Origin: Bauldia sp963759235
GTDB lineage: Bacteria; Pseudomonadota; Alphaproteobacteria; Rhizobiales; Kaistiaceae
Reading direction: 5' to 3'
Length of the DNA: 64,000 nt
NCBI GenBank assembly: GCA_963759235.1
Contig: CAVWYO010000010.1
Location: forward strand, 298,250-362,249
The notes under the pieces are model-generated. The model was not told where the DNA came from. It saw nothing but the letters and a program-made list of their open reading frames with translations, and searched no databases. Positions 47,240 to 56,124 of this stretch are shown here, piece by piece. Within the stretch, counting starts at the first letter, position 1, and each line of letters begins with the position of its first letter. Made by a program: the position numbers and the translations under genes.

Positions 47240-48415
47240 ATGAGAAAGTGGACGGACTTGAACGTTTCGACCGGCGTCGCGCTCGCGTTGACGCGCCGCC
47301 AACTGATGCAGCGCGCGGCGCTCGGCGCCGGCGCAGTGGCGATCGGCGGGCTCGGCCTGCCGGGACGCTCCCTCGCCGCCGACGACATCAACTTCTGGGC
47401 GTCGGCGACCATGGACATCGGCGACGGCTGGAAGACCTTCACCGACGAATCCGGCGTCGGCGTCGTGTTCACCGACAACGGCAACGATCCGGGTCCGGTG
47501 GTCGCCAAGCTGGCGGCCGGCAACGCCAACGACATCTACGACGTCGGCGGCCTGCAGGGCGGCAGCGAGAAGGAGCTCGCCAAACAGGGCCTGATCGCGC
47601 CCTGGGATCTGTCGAAGCTCCCCAACTTCCCGACCATCTGGCAGTGGGCGCGGGACATCCCCTACATCACCTATGAGGGCAAGACCTTCGGCATTCCGGC
47701 GGTGATCAACGCCAACTCGATGATCGCGCTGAAAGACAAGGTGGGAATCGTCGACAGCTACGGGGTCATCTTCGACCCGAAGCTGAAGGGCAAGACGGCG
47801 ATGGAGGACGCCTGGATCAACAGCGCAATCTTCACCGCGATGTATCTGAAGGAATCGGAGAACGCCCCGATCGCCGAACCCGGCAACCTGACGCCGGACG
47901 AACTCGGCATCGTCATGGAGTTCCTCATCAAGCACAAGAAGGACGGCCAGTTCCGCACCTTCTGGAACGGCTGGGAGCAGGGCGTCCAGCTCGTCGCCAA
48001 CCAGGAGGTCTGGGTGATGACCGGCTGGGAGCCGATCGTCTACGCCGCCCGCGAGCGCGGCATCGACGCCTACTACGCCGCGCCGAAGGAAGGCTACGAG
48101 GGCTGGGGCAACAACACGATCCTGTTGAAGGGCGCCGTCGACCGGGGCCTTTCCGATACCGCCCACGCCTTCGCCAACGCGCTGCTTGCCGGCTACTACG
48201 GCTGCACGCTCGGCCAGCTCCGCGGCTATGTGGTGCCGACCGACAACAACGTCGCCTACGCCGAAGCGCATCCCGACGCCTTCGATCCCAAGGCGGTCAA
48301 GGAGCTGGCCGACCACGTCAAGGCGAAGTTCGCCGGCAAGGTGTTCTGGCAGAACACGCGGCCCGACAACTTCCAGCTCTACGAGCAGTGGTGGCAGAAG
48401 CTCCGCAACGCATGA
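47240..48415 (+). CDS. ABC transporter substrate-binding protein (PotD-like), Tat-type signal
   Basis: A 391-residue extracytoplasmic solute receptor. Its signal sequence has a twin-arginine motif (TRRQLMQRAALGAGAVAIGG) and a likely cleavage after RSLAA, so it is probably exported folded. The mature part has PotD-like features such as NFWASATMDIGDGWKTFTDE and WEQGVQLVANQEVWVMTGWE. It captures the substrate of the hyu operon transporter. AGAAGGGGTAG lies before the ATG. Confidence 0.9.
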   Translation: MRKWTDLNVSTGVALALTRRQLMQRAALGAGAVAIGGLGLPGRSLAADDINFWASATMDIGDGWKTFTDESGVGVVFTDNGNDPGPVVAKLAAGNANDIYDVGGLQGGSEKELAKQGLIAPWDLSKLPNFPTIWQWARDIPYITYEGKTFGIPAVINANSMIALKDKVGIVDSYGVIFDPKLKGKTAMEDAWINSAIFTAMYLKESENAPIAEPGNLTPDELGIVMEFLIKHKKDGQFRTFWNGWEQGVQLVANQEVWVMTGWEPIVYAARERGIDAYYAAPKEGYEGWGNNTILLKGAVDRGLSDTAHAFANALLAGYYGCTLGQLRGYVVPTDNNVAYAEAHPDAFDPKAVKELADHVKAKFAGKVFWQNTRPDNFQLYEQWWQKLRNA

Positions 48416-49299
48416 GCATGGCTTCGACGATTGCCGGCCGGCTCCGCCGGCCGGCGCTGCTTCTGGCGCTGCCGGCGCTGTTCGTGCTGGTCGGCATCGG
48501 CCTCGTGCCGCTCCTCATCATCACGATCTGGAGCTTGTGGAGCTTCGACCCCAACACCTACTGGATCACGCCGGACTGGACGCTCACCTCCTATGCCGCG
48601 CTGTTCGATACCGGCCGCTTCCCGGTGCTGATCCGCACGGCGAGCCTTGCCCTCATCACCGCCGGGCTCGCCACCTTCTTCGCCTTTCCGGCGGCGACGA
48701 CGATCGGCATGATGAGCCGGCCGCGCCGGGCGATGATCCTCATCGTGCTGTTCACCATCCCGTTCTTCACCAGCGCGCTGATCCGCTCCTTCGCCTGGCG
48801 GCTGGTGCTCGGCCGCACCGGCATCGTCAACGACGCGCTGGTCGGCCTCGGCATCGTCGACCAGCCGGTCGAGTGGCTGCTCTTCTCCAATTTCGCCGTG
48901 GTGGTCGGCATGGTCGCCGCCTACCTGCCGTTCGCGGTGATCCCCATGGTGCTGGTGCTGGGGCGGATCGAGCCCTCGGTCATCCGGGCGAGCGAGGACC
49001 TCGGCGCCGGGTTCTGGACGACGCTCCGCCGCGTCGTCCTGCCGCTCGCCATGCCGGGGGTGATCGCCGGCTTCCTCTTCGTCTTCGTCGTGGCGCTCGG
49101 CACCTCGACTGAGATTCAGCTGCTCGGCGGCGCCGGCAATTCGAGCATCGCCATCATGATCAACGACGTGATGCGGGTGGTGAACTTCCCGCTCGCCTTC
49201 GCCATCGCGACGACGGTGATCGTCTTCATGTCGGTGATCGTCATCATCGCCGACCGGACGCTGAAGCTGTCGCGCATGTTCGAGGACCTCGGCACATGA
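48412..49299 (+). CDS. ABC transporter permease, PotB type
   Basis: A 295-residue inner-membrane permease with about six membrane segments (ALLLALPALFVLVGIGLVPL first). The EAA coupling loop is visible as IRASEDLGAGFWTTLRRVVLPLAMPG. The ATG at 48412 overlaps the binding-protein stop (ATGA); a further Met at 48418 is possible. Pairs with the next permease. Confidence 0.93.
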   Translation: MSMASTIAGRLRRPALLLALPALFVLVGIGLVPLLIITIWSLWSFDPNTYWITPDWTLTSYAALFDTGRFPVLIRTASLALITAGLATFFAFPAATTIGMMSRPRRAMILIVLFTIPFFTSALIRSFAWRLVLGRTGIVNDALVGLGIVDQPVEWLLFSNFAVVVGMVAAYLPFAVIPMVLVLGRIEPSVIRASEDLGAGFWTTLRRVVLPLAMPGVIAGFLFVFVVALGTSTEIQLLGGAGNSSIAIMINDVMRVVNFPLAFAIATTVIVFMSVIVIIADRTLKLSRMFEDLGT

Positions 49300-50114
49300 A
49301 CCGCGACGCCACGGTCCTCAGGGGCACTTCCGGCGCACGCCTCCTCTTCGCCGTGCTGCTCACCGTCGCGCTCCTGCTGATCTACGCGCCGGCCGTCTAC
49401 CTGCTCCTCGCATCGTTCAACCCCGGACTGCAGCTCGGCCTGGTGCCGCCGGACCGGTTCAGCCTGACCTGGTACGCCTCGCTCGCCGGCGACCGGAAGC
49501 TCCTCGACGCGCTCGGCGAGAGCATCGTCGTCGGCGCCGCCACCGCGGTGATCGCGACGCCGATCGGCCTCTCGGCCGCCCTCGCCTTTCGCGCCATGGC
49601 GGCGCGCCGCGGCGCCTTCTTCCTGTTCATCCTGTTCGCCATGTTCGTGCCCGGCACCATCGAGGGGCTCGGCCTGTCGGTCGTCTTCAAGGTGCTGGCG
49701 GTCAAGCCGTCGTGGATGACGGTGGTGGTCGGCCACGTGCTGTGGGCGCTGCCCTTCGCCTTCACGGTCTGTCTGGTCAGCCTCGCGGTGGTGCGTCCGC
49801 ACATGATCGCGGCGGCGCGCGACCTCGGCGCCGGCGCCTGGCAGGCGTTTCGCGACGTGACGCTGCCGCTGGTGCGCACCGGGATCGTCTCGGCGCTGGT
49901 CTTCTCGTTCCTCCTCTCCTTCAACGAATATGCGCGCGCCTACTATCTCGTCGGCCGCTACAACACCCTGCCGCTATACATGTTCGGCGCGATGAACTCC
50001 GGCGCCTCGCCGACCATCTACGCGCTGTCCGGCGCTGTCCTGATCATCTCGTTCGCGCTGGTGAGCGTCCTGCTCATCGTCGGCCGACGGCGCTCGCGGA
50101 CCGGAGCCGACTGA
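49296..50114 (+). CDS. ABC transporter permease, PotC type
   Basis: A 272-residue permease, overlapping the previous gene by ATGA. It has six hydrophobic segments (LLFAVLLTVALLLIYAPAVY first) and the EAA loop IAAARDLGAGAWQAFRDVTLP. Last gene of the hyuB-hyuA-potA-D-B-C operon; a convergent aminotransferase gene ends 24 bp away. Confidence 0.93.
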   Translation: MNRDATVLRGTSGARLLFAVLLTVALLLIYAPAVYLLLASFNPGLQLGLVPPDRFSLTWYASLAGDRKLLDALGESIVVGAATAVIATPIGLSAALAFRAMAARRGAFFLFILFAMFVPGTIEGLGLSVVFKVLAVKPSWMTVVVGHVLWALPFAFTVCLVSLAVVRPHMIAAARDLGAGAWQAFRDVTLPLVRTGIVSALVFSFLLSFNEYARAYYLVGRYNTLPLYMFGAMNSGASPTIYALSGAVLIISFALVSVLLIVGRRRSRTGAD

Positions 50115-50137
50115 GCGAGGCTCCGCGCCGGCCGGCG

Positions 50138-51394
50138 TCAGCCGGTTCCGCTCCGCTTCCGCTGACGCGGCGCCGCCACGTAGTCGAGCGCGTCGAGCAT
50201 CACGTGACCGATCGCGGTGACTTCGTCGGCGGAAAGCGTCGCCGGCAGCCGCAGGTCGCAGGTCGCCTTCAGCATCTCCTCGGTGCGCGGCAGTCGCGGC
50301 AGATCGCCGAGGTATGCCCAGTTCCAGAAGGCGCGCGCATTGTTCGGATCGAGGCCGAAAATGCCGAGCCCGACGCCTTCCTGCCGCATGACGTGGGCGA
50401 AGGCGCGGCGCTCGGATTCGTCGAGCCCGACAAGCGTGAATTGTATGGTGTCGAGGACCGGCCGCACTTTCGGATGACGCGAGGGCAGCCAGACATGGGG
50501 CGATGCGCCGAGGATATCCGTCAACAGGCGGTGGTTGTGGGCGCAGCGCTCGATGCGATCCTCAAGCACCGCGATCTGCGAGCCGATCAGGACGGCGGTC
50601 AGGTTGGTCATGCGGACGTTGTAGAGCGGCAATTGATTCTGCAGCGCGGGGAAGCGCTCCTTGCCGTAACCGTGCTGGGTCCAGAAGCGCTCATAGCAGC
50701 CGGAATAGAGCGCGGCGCGCACGATCAGATCCTCGTCGTCGGTCGCCACCAGACCGCCCTCGCCGCCGTTGATGATCTTGTCCGCCTGGAAGCTGTAGCA
50801 GCCGACCCGCCCCATGGTGCCGGCATGGCGCCCATCCCAAAGCACGCCGAGGGCGTGGGCGGCGTCCTCGATCAGCACCACCTCGTTCTGCGCGCAGAAG
50901 GCCCGGATGGCGTCCATGTCGGATACGTGGCCGCGCATGTGGGTCAGAAGCAGATGCCGGGTCCGCGAGGTGAGCTTGGCGGCAAGATCGTCAAGGTCGA
51001 GCCGGTAGTCGGCGCCGACCTCCACCAGGACGACCCGTCCCTGAGCGTGAACGACGGCGCTGGGCACGGCGGAAAAGGTGAAGGCGGGCACCAGCACGCC
51101 GTCGCCGGGTTTCAGCCCGGTGCTCAGCAGAGCGAGGTGGATGGCGGCGCTCGCCGAGGAGACGCCGAGCGCGAAGCGTACGCCGAGATACGCCGCCAAC
51201 TGCTGCTCCAGCCGCGTGACTTCCTCGCCGGCGTAGCGGAACAGGCGTCCCGACCGAAGAACCGCCGCGGCGGCAGCCTGACCTTCGTCGGGAATCGGAT
51301 GCGGCCGGAAGTGCAATTCGGGATAGAGCGGCTCGCCTCCCTCGGCGGCCAGCCGCCTCGCTCCGATTTCCGCTGTCGTTCCAATGCGCACCAT
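50138..51394 (-). CDS. DegT/DnrJ/EryC1/StrS family aminotransferase
   Basis: A 418-residue PLP-dependent sugar aminotransferase-type protein. Motifs: LGVSSASAAIHLALLSTGL, LVPAFTFSAVPSAV, HMRGHVSDMDAI, the PLP aspartate in IEDAAHALG and the lysine in CYSFQADKIINGGEGG. These enzymes usually put an amino group on nucleotide-linked keto sugars for surface polysaccharides or antibiotics; DegT-type proteins acting on other substrates exist. No sugar pathway genes are adjacent, so the substrate is open. Confidence 0.9.
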   Translation of the reverse strand: MVRIGTTAEIGARRLAAEGGEPLYPELHFRPHPIPDEGQAAAAAVLRSGRLFRYAGEEVTRLEQQLAAYLGVRFALGVSSASAAIHLALLSTGLKPGDGVLVPAFTFSAVPSAVVHAQGRVVLVEVGADYRLDLDDLAAKLTSRTRHLLLTHMRGHVSDMDAIRAFCAQNEVVLIEDAAHALGVLWDGRHAGTMGRVGCYSFQADKIINGGEGGLVATDDEDLIVRAALYSGCYERFWTQHGYGKERFPALQNQLPLYNVRMTNLTAVLIGSQIAVLEDRIERCAHNHRLLTDILGASPHVWLPSRHPKVRPVLDTIQFTLVGLDESERRAFAHVMRQEGVGLGIFGLDPNNARAFWNWAYLGDLPRLPRTEEMLKATCDLRLPATLSADEVTAIGHVMLDALDYVAAPRQRKRSGTG

Positions 51395-51550
51395 CTACCG
51401 CTCCCGCGAGGCCGCCGTCTCGCGGACGGTCGTCATTTCAAGCCTGCCGAGCGCTATACAGCTTTGCCATGGCCGGCAACAGGCGCCTAAGGTAGCATGC
51501 GGCGGGCGGCATTCTTCATCTGACCGCTGTCGAGGAGGACCGCCATCGCA

Positions 51551-52459
51551 ATGTCGGCAGGAAACGAGACCGGCGATGCAGCCTTGCGGCAACGCCGGAC
51601 CTTCGGCGATGGATACCACATCATCGACGAGCTCCTGTTCGAGCGGGCGATAACCCTCCGCAAAGTGCCGTTCCTGTGGAAGGCGATCACCTATTGGCTG
51701 CTGCCTCTCGTCAACTATCAGGAGGCGGTCGATTGGGCCGACCGGCTCGGTCATCTCGACGGCCTGGAGGCCTATGACGCCTTTGCCGACTTCCTCGACC
51801 TCGACACCAGGGTCACGGGGCTGGAGCACCTGCCGAAGACGGGGCGGGTGCTGATCGTCGCCAACCACCCGACCGGCATCATCGACGCGCTGGCGGTTCA
51901 CGGCGTCATCCGGGCGATTCGGCCCGACGCCTGCTACTTCAGCAATCGCGACATCGTCCGAATCGTACCGCGCATGTCGCGGTTCATCATTCCGATCGAG
52001 TGGATGCGCCAGCGGCGATCGCCCTCTGCCCTGCGCGAAACGCTGGAAGCGTCGAAGGCGGCGTTCAACGGCAATCGGGCGGTCACGATATTTCCCGGCG
52101 GCGGCATCGCGCGCGGCTCGTTGCACGGGCCGCAGGAGCTCGACTGGCTGACCGCCACGGTGAAGCTGGTGCGCCGTTATTGCTGCCCGGTCCTGCCCCT
52201 CAACATTCGGGCGCGGAACTCGCCTCTCTACTACGCGCTCGAGGCAATTCATCCCGAACTCCGGGACCTCTTGCGGTTTCGAGAGGTGCTCGGCAAGCGC
52301 GGCCAGCGCTTCGACATGAGGTTCGGCCCGGTCATCCCGCCGGAGTTGATCACCGGCACGCCGGAGGAAGCGATATCCGCACTGCAAACCTATGTCGTAC
52401 GCGACCTCCCCAAGGGCGGGACATGGCCGCCAGCGACGGCGCCGGGAGCCGGCGGCTGA
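51551..52459 (+). CDS. PlsC-like 1-acyl-glycerophosphate acyltransferase family protein
   Basis: A 302-residue acyltransferase. The catalytic block I is ANHPTGIIDAL (H-x5-D), and block III is TIFPGGGIARG, where the usual FPEGT glutamate is replaced by glycine. Together with RFIIPIEWMRQRRS this places it near the hemolysin/OlsA-type lysophospholipid acyltransferases. It likely acylates a lysolipid at the inner membrane; no transmembrane segment is clear (a short hydrophobic AITYWLLPLV is present). Confidence 0.82.
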   Translation: MSAGNETGDAALRQRRTFGDGYHIIDELLFERAITLRKVPFLWKAITYWLLPLVNYQEAVDWADRLGHLDGLEAYDAFADFLDLDTRVTGLEHLPKTGRVLIVANHPTGIIDALAVHGVIRAIRPDACYFSNRDIVRIVPRMSRFIIPIEWMRQRRSPSALRETLEASKAAFNGNRAVTIFPGGGIARGSLHGPQELDWLTATVKLVRRYCCPVLPLNIRARNSPLYYALEAIHPELRDLLRFREVLGKRGQRFDMRFGPVIPPELITGTPEEAISALQTYVVRDLPKGGTWPPATAPGAGG

Positions 52460-52667
52460 GGTTTCGACAGCCGGTACGCACCGCCATAGAGGCTATCTAC
52501 AACAATCCTAAAAGACGATCTGTCTTACCTGAAGTTTTTATTTGAAGAATTTTCGAATATCTGAATTGCGTTGAAGTGCTCGTTAACTTCTGCCGCCATC
52601 CTCCGCCGCACATCGCATAGTATTGTGTACGGTGGCCCAGCTAAGCGGGGGCCGCGCCGATGAACTC
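52460..52667. other. AT-rich spacer and promoter area upstream of the RTX/cadherin-like gene
   Basis: The stretch 52,495-52,630 is visibly AT-rich (TTTTTATTTGAAGAATTTTCG) compared with the rest of the window and probably contains the promoter for the large RTX gene. No hexamers are firm enough to place. Confidence 0.45.
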
Positions 52668-52787
52668 GGCTGGAACCGCCCTTGAGAAGCAAAGGGTGGC
52701 CGTATGCCAGCTCACCCGCCATTCGGGCTCGCAAAGCCCTTCGGTGCCGCCTCAAACGTGACGACGCCTCACGGCAATCGAGGCGGC
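52668..52787 (+). promoter_or_regulatory. highly structured leader, possible cis-regulatory RNA
   Basis: Consecutive perfect or near-perfect stems: GGCTGG/CCAGCT (52668-52673 with 52707-52712) enclosing CCGCCC/GGGTGG (52676-52681 with 52694-52699); GGGTG can instead pair with CACCC (52713-52717); GGGCT/AGCCC (52725-52729 with 52735-52739); and GCCGCCTC/GAGGCGGC (52746-52753 with 52780-52787) with an inner CGTGA/TCACG. The two mutually exclusive pairings are riboswitch-like. It ends 154 bp before the start codon. I cannot match it to a known class. Confidence 0.45.
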
Positions 52788-52941
52788 GATTTTGCCGGAA
52801 ATCTCAACAAACCCACTCCGCCGGCGAACGCGCGCTCGCCGCGCGCGCCATCCGGTCTTTCCGGCCTGCGCTTCCGGGCCGGCTCCGGTGGATTAGCCAC
52901 CCGAGATCGCGCCGCCATCACCTCAGCAAAGGATTCGATCC

Positions 52942-55878
52942 ATGCCTCCCCAGAATCTCACCATTGAAGGCACCAACCACAGCGACCTGATCGTGTCGGG
53001 CAGAGGTGACGACGTCGTCTCCGGCGGGAACGGCAACGATCTCATTCTGACGGGCAACGGCAACGATACGGTCGACGGTGGCGACGGCAACGATCTGATT
53101 CTATCGGGCAACGGGGACGACACGGTCGAGGGCGGGGACGGAGACGACACCATCTTCGGCGGCGGGGGTGACGATCGCATCACCGGCGGCGACGGCAGCG
53201 ACCACATCTACGGCGGCGGCGGAACCGATATCGCCATCTTTGCCGGCGACATCCAAGACTACGACATCACCACGACACACAGAGGCATCCAAGTCACCGA
53301 CCATGCCAGCGGGGCGACCGACGACCTGCACGGCATCGAAATCCTCGAATTCGACAACGGCACCTTCGTGCTCGACCAGAACAACGCGCCGGTGGCGGAC
53401 AACGTGGCCGTCGGCGTCGGCGAGGACGGCCCGGCCGTGGCCGGCAATCTCATCAGCGCCGCCAACGCCTTCGACTTCGAGGGCGACGCGCTGACAATCG
53501 TCGGCGTCGACGGCAACCCGGCCAGCGTCGGCACCCAGATCACGCTGGCGTCGGGTGCGCTGCTCACCGTGAACGGCGACGGCACCTACGCCTACGACCC
53601 GAATGGCCACTTCGAATCGTTGGGGGCGGGCGACACCGCCGCCGATACGATCACCTTCGACATCTTTGACGGCACCAACACCATCACCCGGTCGCTGACG
53701 GTCACGGTCAACGGCGTCGACGATCCTCCGGTGGTCGATCAGGGGATTTCCAACCAGACCGTCGACGAGGACAATCCGTGGACGTTTGCCGTCCCGGCCG
53801 ATGCCTTCAGCGACGTCGACACCGCCAGCCTGAGCCTCTCGGCGACGCTGGCCGACGGCAGCGATTTGCCGGCCTGGCTGAGCTTCGACGGGACAACCTT
53901 CACCGGCACCCCGCCGCAGGACTTCAACGGCGACATCGGGCTGAAGGTCACCGCCAGCGACGGCACGGCGAGCGCCGACACCGAATTCACCCTTACCGTC
54001 AACCCGGTCAACGATCCGCCGGTCGCCGATACCGCGACCATCACCTCCTACGATCCCGGCGATACGTTCAGCTTCAACATCCTCGACCACGTCACGGACG
54101 TGGACGGCGATGCGCTGTCAGCGCTGGCGCTGACCGGCGACGGTCTGTCGCTGGTCTCGAACGTCGGCGGCGTACAGGTCTATCAGGGCCACTTCAGCCT
54201 CAATCCCTCGGACGAAACCACGCTCACCCTCGACACGCATACGGGCGAAGTGACGGTCGACACCGAGACGCTCACCTCCTTGATCCTCGGTCAGGTAGGG
54301 CATCCCCCCACCGAGGAGACGACTTCGCCTGCCTTCTCCTTTGTCGTCCAGGTGAGCGATGGGACGGCAACGGCGAATGCCGGAATCACCATCGACGAAG
54401 CCGTGCACACGGTGTCGGACAGCACGACGACGGATCCGGGCGACGTCACCATCGCGCCGTTCGTCGATCCGGTGAATTTCGCACCGCTGACGCAGGCCGA
54501 CAGCGCCAGCACCGTCGAGGACAATCCAACGCCGATCGTCATCAACGTGCTCGACAACGATACCGACATCGACGGCGGCACGCTGGCGGTCAGCGGCGCG
54601 ACCGCCCTACACGGCACCGCGACGACCGACGGCACCACCGTCTCCTACACGCCGGACCCCGACTTCTTCGGCAGCGACACGATCACCTACACGGCAATCG
54701 ACGGGCAGGGCGGCCAATCGCCGGGCACGGTGATCGTCGACGTGTCGGCGGTCAACGACCCGCCGGTGCTGACCGGCACGCTCACCGCCGCAATCGACGA
54801 AGGCGCGGGCCATACGATCACCACCAGCGAACTCAACTTCGCCGATCCAGACGACGGCGCGGCGGACGTCACGTTCACGGCGGCGAACCTGATGAACGGC
54901 GCCCTCGTCGTGGACGGCACGGCGGCGACGACCTTCACCGGCCAGCAGCTCGCCGACGGGCTGGTGTCGTTCACCCATGACGGCTCGGAGACCACGGTCG
55001 CCTCGTTCGACGTGTCGGTCGAGGACGGCAACGAGGACGGCTCGACGCCGGTTGCGCAACCGTTCGCCTTCACCGTCAACCCGGTCAACGACGCGCCGGT
55101 CGGCGTGCCCGCGATCCTCGGAGATGTCGAAGTCGATGCCGCACTTTCCGCCGACACTACCGGCATCTCCGACGCGGACGGTCTCGGCGCGTTCTCCTAT
55201 CAATGGCAGTCGTCGCCGGACGGGACGGCCTGGCAGCCGATTGCCGACGCCACGGGTTCAGGCTTCACGCCGACTTCGGCCGAGGTCGGCGACGAGCTTC
55301 GCGTGGTGGTCTCCTATACAGACGGCGAGGGCTTCGCCGAGAGCATTGCGAGCGACGCGACCGCAGCGGTGAGCGGAGGCGCTGTTCTCGTCGTGCTGCA
55401 CGCGCCGACCGCAAATCCGGACAGCAACGGCACCGACAGCGTGATCGAGGCCGGCGACCTGGGTCCCGGCGATCCGAACGCGGCCGGGAACGTGCTCGAC
55501 AACGACAGCGATCCGGACGCCGGCGATACCCTCAGCGTGGTCGGCGTCGTCGCCGGACACCCGGTTCAAAGCATCCCGTCGACCGGCGTGGGCGCTCCGA
55601 TCGTCGGTACCTACGGCATGTTGACGGTGGATTCGAACGGCGACTGGACCTACCACCTCAACAATGCCGACCCTGACACCGATGGCCTGGGGCCGAGCCA
55701 GACGGGCCACGACATCTTCACCTACACCGTCTCCGACAATCACGGCCTTACGGATACCTCGACCGTCAACATCAGCATCCAGGGCAGTGCTGACACGACC
55801 GGCCCGGGCGAGCCCGGCATCATCATCATCATACCGCCTGTCTTGGACCCGGGCGACGGCCATGTCATCGTCGCGTGA
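52942..55878 (+). CDS. large RTX/cadherin-like repeat protein (type I secretion substrate type)
   Basis: A 978-residue surface or secreted protein with no Sec signal. Residues about 15-95 are RTX calcium-binding nonapeptides (GGNGNDLILTGNGND, GGDGDDTIFGGGGDD). Next come VCBS/cadherin-like domains: GDGTYAYDPNGHFESLGAGD, VDDPPVVDQG, PAWLSFDGTTFTGTPPQDFN, VNPVNDPPVADTAT, a tandem-95-like IVINVLDNDTDIDGG, a KSP-like SYQWQSSPDG and a final VCBS. It ends in a short hydrophobic tail (GDGHVIVA), like other type I substrates. RTX repeats at the N-terminus are unusual. AAAGGATTCGATCC precedes the ATG. Likely role: adhesion or matrix. Confidence 0.88.
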   Translation: MPPQNLTIEGTNHSDLIVSGRGDDVVSGGNGNDLILTGNGNDTVDGGDGNDLILSGNGDDTVEGGDGDDTIFGGGGDDRITGGDGSDHIYGGGGTDIAIFAGDIQDYDITTTHRGIQVTDHASGATDDLHGIEILEFDNGTFVLDQNNAPVADNVAVGVGEDGPAVAGNLISAANAFDFEGDALTIVGVDGNPASVGTQITLASGALLTVNGDGTYAYDPNGHFESLGAGDTAADTITFDIFDGTNTITRSLTVTVNGVDDPPVVDQGISNQTVDEDNPWTFAVPADAFSDVDTASLSLSATLADGSDLPAWLSFDGTTFTGTPPQDFNGDIGLKVTASDGTASADTEFTLTVNPVNDPPVADTATITSYDPGDTFSFNILDHVTDVDGDALSALALTGDGLSLVSNVGGVQVYQGHFSLNPSDETTLTLDTHTGEVTVDTETLTSLILGQVGHPPTEETTSPAFSFVVQVSDGTATANAGITIDEAVHTVSDSTTTDPGDVTIAPFVDPVNFAPLTQADSASTVEDNPTPIVINVLDNDTDIDGGTLAVSGATALHGTATTDGTTVSYTPDPDFFGSDTITYTAIDGQGGQSPGTVIVDVSAVNDPPVLTGTLTAAIDEGAGHTITTSELNFADPDDGAADVTFTAANLMNGALVVDGTAATTFTGQQLADGLVSFTHDGSETTVASFDVSVEDGNEDGSTPVAQPFAFTVNPVNDAPVGVPAILGDVEVDAALSADTTGISDADGLGAFSYQWQSSPDGTAWQPIADATGSGFTPTSAEVGDELRVVVSYTDGEGFAESIASDATAAVSGGAVLVVLHAPTANPDSNGTDSVIEAGDLGPGDPNAAGNVLDNDSDPDAGDTLSVVGVVAGHPVQSIPSTGVGAPIVGTYGMLTVDSNGDWTYHLNNADPDTDGLGPSQTGHDIFTYTVSDNHGLTDTSTVNISIQGSADTTGPGEPGIIIIIPPVLDPGDGHVIVA

Positions 55879-56124
55879 CCATCGGCGCGTTCGACGGCGC
55901 GCCAAATCCCGCCGGCGGCGATTTCGCATCTGACGAAGGCAGGGCGGCAATAAGCCAAGCCAGATCAGTCGAGCGCGCCTGATCGGCCGTCGCCCTTCCC
56001 CCGGCGGCGAACCGGGAAGATTCCGCCAATCGATGACGCCGTGTTTACCTTTGCACGCGCAAATTGCCCGGCGACGCGGAGATAACCCCGCGCAGAAGGC
56101 CTGTTATTTTCGAGGGGCAGGACG

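Noticed and set aside
46111..50114. Genuine spermidine/putrescine transporter
   Set aside because: Family membership fits, but tight coupling to hydantoinase genes argues for another substrate, so only the transporter type is called.
52668..52760. c-di-GMP-I (GEMM) riboswitch
   Set aside because: There is GCAAAGCC and a hairpin after it, but the GAAA tetraloop stem and the two flanking strands of the consensus are missing.
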